A DNA stretch of 64,000 bases, taken from the NCBI GenBank assembly GCA_023418915.1, contig JAEZYU010000052.1:1-64000 (forward strand). The letters are read 5' to 3'. Shown here one piece after another: positions 58,900 to 64,000 of the stretch (the stretch's first letter is position 1; each line of letters begins with the position of its first letter). The stretch comes from Bacillota bacterium. GTDB lineage: Bacteria > Bacillota > Clostridia > Acetivibrionales > DTU013. The translations under genes were made by a program, and so were the position numbers. The notes beneath the pieces were generated by a model. The model saw nothing but the letters and a program-made list of their open reading frames with translations. It did not search any database and was not told where the DNA came from.

Positions 58900-59260
58900 A
58901 CCACACTTTTGGCCAAATGATAAGGAGCCAGTTGGAACAGGCTGCCTTCCGTGTCATGTCCCTTCGCAATCCATACCGCCCCATCACCATTTAGTATCCG
59001 ATACCGGATCTCATCCGTATTATACTTATCAGCTATCACCGCATCTCTTAGCGCTTTGAATTCATCAGGCTTCATATATCGGCAAACGCCGTCTTCTTGA
59101 TGGTCTTATCCCAAGAGCTTCATCCAGCAGAAATATATATTCTGGATCTCCGGCTTCGTTTACCCGCTTGTATAAGGTTCGCTCCATCGGCACTTCGCCC
59201 ATCAGCGTCTTGATGCCTGTATTCCGAGTACCCTTACGTCTCAATGCTGCTCGGATCGCA
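58900..59260 (-). pseudogene. ISLre2-family transposase remnant
   Basis: Two frames on the minus strand carry pieces resembling the UPF0236/ISLre2 transposase. The first (59065-59260) reads ALRRKGTRNTGIKTLMGEVP then YIFLLDEALGI, the second (58914-59075) reads FKALRDAVIADKYNTDEIRY then ILNGDGAVWIAKGHDTEGSL and FQLAPYHL. A frameshift and a large internal deletion separate them, and both ends are missing, so it is inactive. It indicates a past insertion in this decayed segment. Confidence 0.8.
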
Positions 59261-59261
59261 T

Positions 59262-59304
59262 AAAAAAAGGGTACTGTCTTCTGAAGCTACAAAAGACAAT
59301 ACCC
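59262..59304 (-). terminator. terminator downstream of ppdK
   Basis: Minus-strand GGGTATTGTCTT / AAGACAGTACCC hairpin followed by seven T; about 220 bp behind the ppdK stop. Confidence 0.75.
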
Positions 59305-59340
59305 ATCGTTGATATTATGATTGCATAGTTAGATTGTTGC

Positions 59341-59473
59341 CAGCACATCTATTGCTGATTCTATGCTTACACATCTGTTGATGATCTCTATGCTTGCACA
59401 TCTGTTGATGATCTCTATGCCAGCACATCTATTGCTGATTCTATGCCAGCACATCTGTTGGTGATCTCTGTGT
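59341..59473. repeat. 26/27-bp tandem repeat, 5 copies
   Basis: Units CAGCACATCTATTGCTGATT plus 6 bases alternate with TTGCACATCTGTTGATGATC-type units; period 26-27 bp. It lies between ppdK and its terminator hairpin. Confidence 0.93.
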
Positions 59474-59525
59474 TTGCATACATAATTTTTTGTTTATAAC
59501 GCATCGTTATATGCGCAAACCTGAT

Positions 59526-62159
59526 TTATTTCGTCCTCGGGTTGTTCACCTGAGCCTGAGCAGCAGCAAGCCTTGCTATCGGCACACGGTATGGTGAGCA
59601 GGAAACATAGCTAAGACCGATCTCGTGGCAGAACTCGACTGACGACGGATCACCGCCGTGCTCTCCGCAGATGCCCAGCTTGATGTCAGGTCTGGTTTCC
59701 CTGCCGCCTGCTACAGCCATCTTCATCAGCTTGCCTACACCTGACTGGTCGATCCTTGCAGTCGGATCAGATTCGAATATCTTGGCCTGGTAGTAATCCT
59801 CCAGGATCCTGCCTGCATCATCACGGCTAAGGCCATATGTCATCTGTGTCAGATCATTGGTGCCAAAGGAGAAGAATTCCGCCTCTGTCGCAATCTCATC
59901 TGCCAGCAGTGCCGCTCTCGGGATCTCGATCATAGTACCGACCTTGTATTCCATATTGACGCCGGCTTCCTTGATGATAGCATCAGCAGTCTTAGTAATG
60001 ATATCCTTTACGAATTTCAATTCCTTGATCTCACAAACCAGCGGGATCATGATCTCAGGAACGATATTCATACCTTTTTTGTTAACGTTTATAGCAGCTT
60101 CAATTATAGCCCTTGTCTGCATCTCAGCGATTTCAGGATATGAAACAGCCAGACGGCAGCCTCTGTGGCCCATCATCGGGTTGAGCTCGTGAAGGTTCTT
60201 TATGATTTCCTTGAGTTCATCGGCTGAAATTTTCAGTTCAGATGCCAATGTTTCAATATCAGCAGCTTCCTGGGGCAAGAACTCATGCAGTGGAGGATCC
60301 AGCAGCCTTATGGTCACCGGGTAGCCCTTCATCTCGGTAAAGAGTCCTTCAAAGTCACTTCTCTGCATCGGCAGTATCTTATCAAGAGCTTTCTTCCTCT
60401 GCTCAACATTGCTTGAAACGATCATCTGCCTGAATGCGAATATCCTGTCGGGCTCAAAGAACATATGCTCTGTACGGCAGAGGCCTATTCCCTCAGCACC
60501 GAATCTCATAGCAACTGCGGCATCCTTGGGAGTATCCGCATTAGTCCTTACCTTCAGTGACCTTATCTCGTCTGCCCACGACATGAATGTCGCAAAATCA
60601 CCAGCCATTTCAGGCTCGACTGTCGGCAGCTGATCACCGTACACATTACCGGTAGAGCCGTCTATAGATATCCAGTCACCCTCTGCATACTTCTTACCGT
60701 TTTTGTCTATAAAATACTTCTCATGCTCACTTATCTTTATCTCACTGCAGCCTGCTACACAGCATCTGCCCATACCGCGGGCCACAACTGCTGCGTGGGA
60801 GGTCATTCCGCCGCGGCCTGTCAGGATACCTTGTGAAACATGCATGCCCTCTATATCCTCAGGCGAGGTTTCGAGCCTTACAAGCACTACCTTTTTCTCT
60901 CCGTTATTGAATGCATTTACAGCCTCTTCTGCAGTAAAGAATACCTTACCGGTAGCAGCTCCGGGTGATGCCGGAAGACCTTTGGCGATAGGCTGTGCGG
61001 CCTTGAGCGCCTTTTGCTCGAAATTCGGATGGAGCAGTGAATCAAGCTGCTTCGGATCTACCTTCAAAATAGCTTCCTGCTTGGTAAGCATACCTTCATT
61101 GACCAGGTCAACAGCGATCCTCAGAGCGGCAGCGGCAGTTCTTTTGCCGTTTCTTGTCTGAAGCATGAACAGCTTGCCCTTCTCGATGGTAAATTCCATG
61201 TCCTGCATATCCTTGTAATGATTCTCAAGGACCTCAGCTATTTTAATGAACTGATTATATGCTTCAGGGTTGACTTCCTTCATCGTATCTATGGTCTGCG
61301 GAGTCCTTATGCCAGCCACGACATCCTCACCCTGCGCATTCATCAGGAATTCACCGTACAGCTTCTTTTCACCGGTGGACGGATTCCTTGTAAAAGCAAC
61401 TCCGGTTCCGGAATCGTTGCCCATGTTTCCATAAACCATTTCCTGTACATTAACTGCAGTACCCCAGTCTCCGGGAATGTCATTGAGCCTTCTGTAGACG
61501 ATAGCTCTTGGATTGTCCCAGGAACGGAAAACAGCCTTTACAGCTTCCATCAGCTGTGTCTTCGGGTCCTGCGGGAATTCTGCGCCTTTTTCCTTCTTAT
61601 AGAGTTCCTTGTATCTATTGACTACCTCCTTCAGATCGTCAGCTGTCAGGTCGGTGTCAATTTTTGCACCCTTTTCTTCCTTAACGGCGTCGAGTATAGC
61701 TTCAAATTTTGGCTTTTCAACCTCCATTACAACGTCGCTGAACATCTGAATGAATCTTCTATAACTGTCATATGCGAATCTTTCATTGTCCGTTAGCCTG
61801 GCAAGACCTTCCACCACCTGATCATTCAGGCCGAGATTCAATATGGTGTCCATCATGCCCGGCATAGAAGCCCTTGCACCGGATCTGACCGATACCAGAA
61901 ACGGGTTTTCGGGATCTCCGAATTTCTTTCCGACAGTCTGCTCTGTTGCTGCAAGTGCGCTGTAAATCTGATCCTCGATCTCGCCGGTGATCATCTTTCC
62001 ATCCTTATAATAGCGAATACAGGCATCCGTTGTCACGGTAAATCCCCTTGGCACAGGAAGCCCAAGGCCTGTCATCTCTGCCAGATTGGCACCTTTGCCG
62101 CCGAGCAGGTTTCTCATCGAGGCATTGCCCTCTTTGAACAAATAAACATACTTTGTCAT
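59526..62159 (-). CDS. ppdK: pyruvate, phosphate dikinase
   Basis: An 877-residue enzyme interconverting PEP, AMP and PPi with pyruvate, ATP and Pi; in Clostridia it often serves glycolysis. N-terminal ATP-grasp domain (MRNLLGGKGANLAEMTGLGL, SVRSGARASMPGMMDTILNL), central phosphohistidine domain GILTGRGGMTSHAAVVARGM (His about 455), and C-terminal PEP/pyruvate TIM barrel with GLCRTEHMFFEPDRI and LGICGEHGGDPSSVEFCHEI. ATG 62159 with GGAGGT 4-5 nt upstream; ATG 62171 lies before that site. No PDRP regulator gene is adjacent. Confidence 0.97.
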   Translation of the reverse strand: MTKYVYLFKEGNASMRNLLGGKGANLAEMTGLGLPVPRGFTVTTDACIRYYKDGKMITGEIEDQIYSALAATEQTVGKKFGDPENPFLVSVRSGARASMPGMMDTILNLGLNDQVVEGLARLTDNERFAYDSYRRFIQMFSDVVMEVEKPKFEAILDAVKEEKGAKIDTDLTADDLKEVVNRYKELYKKEKGAEFPQDPKTQLMEAVKAVFRSWDNPRAIVYRRLNDIPGDWGTAVNVQEMVYGNMGNDSGTGVAFTRNPSTGEKKLYGEFLMNAQGEDVVAGIRTPQTIDTMKEVNPEAYNQFIKIAEVLENHYKDMQDMEFTIEKGKLFMLQTRNGKRTAAAALRIAVDLVNEGMLTKQEAILKVDPKQLDSLLHPNFEQKALKAAQPIAKGLPASPGAATGKVFFTAEEAVNAFNNGEKKVVLVRLETSPEDIEGMHVSQGILTGRGGMTSHAAVVARGMGRCCVAGCSEIKISEHEKYFIDKNGKKYAEGDWISIDGSTGNVYGDQLPTVEPEMAGDFATFMSWADEIRSLKVRTNADTPKDAAVAMRFGAEGIGLCRTEHMFFEPDRIFAFRQMIVSSNVEQRKKALDKILPMQRSDFEGLFTEMKGYPVTIRLLDPPLHEFLPQEAADIETLASELKISADELKEIIKNLHELNPMMGHRGCRLAVSYPEIAEMQTRAIIEAAINVNKKGMNIVPEIMIPLVCEIKELKFVKDIITKTADAIIKEAGVNMEYKVGTMIEIPRAALLADEIATEAEFFSFGTNDLTQMTYGLSRDDAGRILEDYYQAKIFESDPTARIDQSGVGKLMKMAVAGGRETRPDIKLGICGEHGGDPSSVEFCHEIGLSYVSCSPYRVPIARLAAAQAQVNNPRTK

Positions 62160-62171
62160 ATATACCTCCAT

Positions 62172-62483
62172 TTATGTATTATGTAATAGGTGGATTATAT
62201 TTCACATAAAAGAAATAACTCCTGTAAATAACCCATATCATTATAACATAATATATTTTTTTGAAAACATGTTTTTTGCATTTTGTATACTTCTTTCGTT
62301 CTTATGCAACAAGCAATCGACACTATTTGCGCTTTGCTATCACTATATCAACGATTAATAGCATTTCCCAATTGTTATGTATTTTATTACGATGATTTAA
62401 CTGAGTATCGGACAATGAAAAATGTATAATGCGATTGCAACAGCATGCAACCATCAAGATCATGAGCAAGGGCGTCCGGCAGT
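62172..62483 (-). promoter_or_regulatory. ppdK upstream region
   Basis: Contains a minus-strand extended -10 promoter candidate TGTTATAAT (62240-62248) about 80 bp before the ppdK start, with a poor -35. The rest is AT-rich and noncoding. Confidence 0.55.
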
Positions 62484-63569
62484 CTATTTCTTCAAAAAAT
62501 CCCTGAAGTGTCTGGAATACTTATACTCGCCACTGCTCAGCACCCAAAATGCCTCAGTGTCCGAAATGGATTCAATGAGTCTTGCGCCCTCCTCCACCGA
62601 CATACTGAATACGGCTGTAGATAAAGCATCTGCCATACCGGAGTCAGGGCAGACTATCGAGACCGATTTATATTCATCAGACGGGAACAGCGTATCAGGA
62701 TCGATTATATGATGATAATCCCTGCCGTCAACAGTATAATACCTCTCATACACACCGCTGGTTACCAGTGACATATCTGTAATGTCCAATACATGGACAT
62801 CCGGAAGATCAGAACCTGTTTCTGGGTTCTGGATGCCCACATTCCATGGCTCGCCGTTTTGTCCCTTTGTTCCTATAGCCTGAACGTTGCCGCCTACACT
62901 GATGAGGCCTGATGTAAAGCCGTTCTCTTTGGCTATCCGGCTCACCTGCTCGACCGCATACCCTTTTGCTATCGCTCCCACATCCAGACTCATTTCAGCA
63001 TCCTCCAAAAAAACAGTGGATGCCTCTTCATTTATTATTACCTTATCTATATCAGTATGCCGGGCAGCCTTCTCCAACTCCTCCAATGGCGGAAGCTCAG
63101 CCTCATCAGGATCCTCCATGCCTCTTTCCCTGTAATCGTGCCATATCCTAAGGACCGATCCAAAAGCGACGTTTATATTCCCATCGGTTTCATCATGAAA
63201 TTTTATGGCACATTTCAATAGGTCGATGATCCTTCTGTCCACCTTGACAGGTGCCTTTCCAGCCTGGTCATTTATTGTTTTCAGGTTATTGATTCCGTCA
63301 TAGCTGTTGTAAATGTCATAAAGCTTATGATATTCATCAAGGCTGTCATAAATCAGCTGAACATGCCTGCTGAACTCATCCTTGTCAGTTGTGTAAGCGA
63401 CGATTGTCGTTTTGGTATCAAACAGCTGCAAAAAGGAAGCCTCATAACGGGTTGGCTTTAAAGCTCCACAGCCGGCTATCGCCAGCATAAAAGCTACAGC
63501 AAGCAGCAATAGTATACATTTTCCAGCAACATTATATGATTTACATAAATTACACTGTCTTATTCTCAT
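62484..63569 (-). CDS. apbE: ApbE-type FAD:protein FMN transferase
   Basis: A 361-residue lipoprotein with signal LLLLAVAFMLAIAGC (lipid Cys about residue 34). ApbE domain motifs: DIYNSYDGINNLKTINDQAG, FHDETDGNINVAFGSVLRIW, SLDVGAIAKGYAVEQVSRIA, SGLISVGGNVQAIGTKG and HHIIDPDTLFP. It covalently attaches FMN from FAD to threonine of FMN-binding proteins outside the membrane. An FMN-binding protein gene lies 256 bp upstream on the same strand, a likely substrate. AAAGGAAAG before the ATG. Confidence 0.95.
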   Translation of the reverse strand: MRIRQCNLCKSYNVAGKCILLLLAVAFMLAIAGCGALKPTRYEASFLQLFDTKTTIVAYTTDKDEFSRHVQLIYDSLDEYHKLYDIYNSYDGINNLKTINDQAGKAPVKVDRRIIDLLKCAIKFHDETDGNINVAFGSVLRIWHDYRERGMEDPDEAELPPLEELEKAARHTDIDKVIINEEASTVFLEDAEMSLDVGAIAKGYAVEQVSRIAKENGFTSGLISVGGNVQAIGTKGQNGEPWNVGIQNPETGSDLPDVHVLDITDMSLVTSGVYERYYTVDGRDYHHIIDPDTLFPSDEYKSVSIVCPDSGMADALSTAVFSMSVEEGARLIESISDTEAFWVLSSGEYKYSRHFRDFLKK

Positions 63570-63825
63570 TTGAGCTTTCCTTTATACATTATTGATCTTT
63601 TACAGTAATCGTCAGCCTAAAAATAAAGCAGAGAGGCAATGAAGCAGCCTCTCTAACTATATTATCATAAAAATGTATTCACCTTAATCTCGGGGGTGTT
63701 TCTGTGATTGCATTATTGCAAATCAGCAGCCGAAAGAACTGTCCCCATGATTTCGGTAATTACACAAGCAGCGTCTACATGATTGGCAGAACTGTCCCAT
63801 GAATTCGCTGTGACTGCATATTACT
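63570..63825. other. spacer with terminator and GTCCC repeats
   Basis: Two AGAACTGTCCC copies (63736 and 63786) related to the 45.4-kb array, and the terminator listed next. No gene seen. Confidence 0.7.
63618..63654 (-). terminator. terminator of the FMN-binding protein gene
   Basis: Minus-strand AGAGAGGC / GCCTCTCT stem followed by CTTTATTTTTA, between the FMN-binding gene and apbE. Confidence 0.75.
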
Positions 63826-64000
63826 TTATTTTGCGTCTTGTGCCGCCTTATCTATTATAGTAAGGAAGTCAGTAACATGAACTGTCACTGAGCTGGTGAG
63901 CTCAGCTTCTGTAGGTACGCCTTCCTCATTTATGGCTATACCCTTGACTTCGTCTGCTGATTTTCCGACTACATATTCTGCAAATGCCGCAGCCTGCTCA
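63826..64000 (-). CDS. FMN-binding domain protein, C-terminal end (partial)
   Basis: The last 57 codons of a minus-strand gene continuing past the window: FAEYVVGKSADEVKGIAINE, then EGVPTEAELTSSVTVHVTDF and a C-terminal helix IIDKAAQDAK. This resembles the end of repeated FMN-binding-domain proteins, in which each unit has a GKTADEV-x-GI-x-(V/I)-(N/D)-E signature. Its neighbour apbE would flavinylate it. The FMN-accepting Thr motif lies outside the window. Confidence 0.7.
   Translation of the reverse strand, partial: EQAAAFAEYVVGKSADEVKGIAINEEGVPTEAELTSSVTVHVTDFLTIIDKAAQDAK

Overview
The window reads as a chromosomal segment of an anaerobic, endospore-forming member of the Clostridia (Firmicutes), of moderate GC. 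The evidence is CotF-type spore coat genes, the priA-def-fmt-rsmB-rlmN-stp-prkC-rsgA-rpe-thiN housekeeping run, RNase J, RqcH, TmcAL/YlbM, a tryptophan T-box, a Na+-pumping decarboxylase module, PPDK and a methyltetrahydrofolate/corrinoid methyl-transfer pair. I do not assign a genus. Most genes are on the minus strand.

Layout. 1-160: probable 5' end of a minus-strand group II intron just behind a terminator. 287-2035: two CotF-like genes, then DUF421 and DUF4363 genes. 2061-4590: 50-bp tandem repeats, an SpoU-type rRNA methyltransferase and infC-rpmI-rplT with an attenuator-like leader and a probable AUC start on infC. 4986-18033: nine minus-strand genes encoding two carbohydrate ABC importers (two binding proteins, four permeases, no ATPase) plus DUF5696, Yip1 and NHL/TPR proteins, read from a consensus promoter at 18208-18236. 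18539-24075: rqcH, an SLH-domain protein, a DUF2284 protein and an aminotransferase, with repeat-rich spacers. 24318-37305: the thiN to priA translation/signalling cluster. 37804-43033: methyltransferase, tmcAL, a membrane protein, tyrS and a corrinoid protein. 43098-45288: RNase J, a candidate small RNA and tRNA-Gln(CTG). 45578-47623: decarboxylase beta, biotin-carrier and gamma subunits without the carboxyltransferase. 48023-52540: an orphan small protein, a GGDEF/EAL protein and a sensor kinase. 52832-57880: trpEGDCF (no trpBA) under a tryptophan T-box. 57989-59480: decayed DNA with a 28-bp x 14 repeat array grown out of a yjbQ-like gene and an ISLre2-type transposase remnant. 59526-64000: ppdK, apbE and the 3' end of an FMN-binding protein gene.

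Functionally the segment combines translation and rRNA modification, PASTA kinase/phosphatase signalling, sugar uptake, Na+ bioenergetics, one-carbon transfer and flavinylated redox proteins.

The most unusual content is repetitive. Intergenic gaps carry at least six unrelated short tandem arrays. A dispersed family of about 118-bp elements with about 24-bp terminal inverted repeats and dissimilar interiors occurs at 4710, 34705 and 58609. Two in-frame repeat expansions sit inside trpE. The yjbQ array appears to have been amplified from the gene's own coding sequence. A stand-alone roughly 90-nt transcript unit with a perfect sigma-A-type promoter and terminator hairpin lies at 44989-45110.
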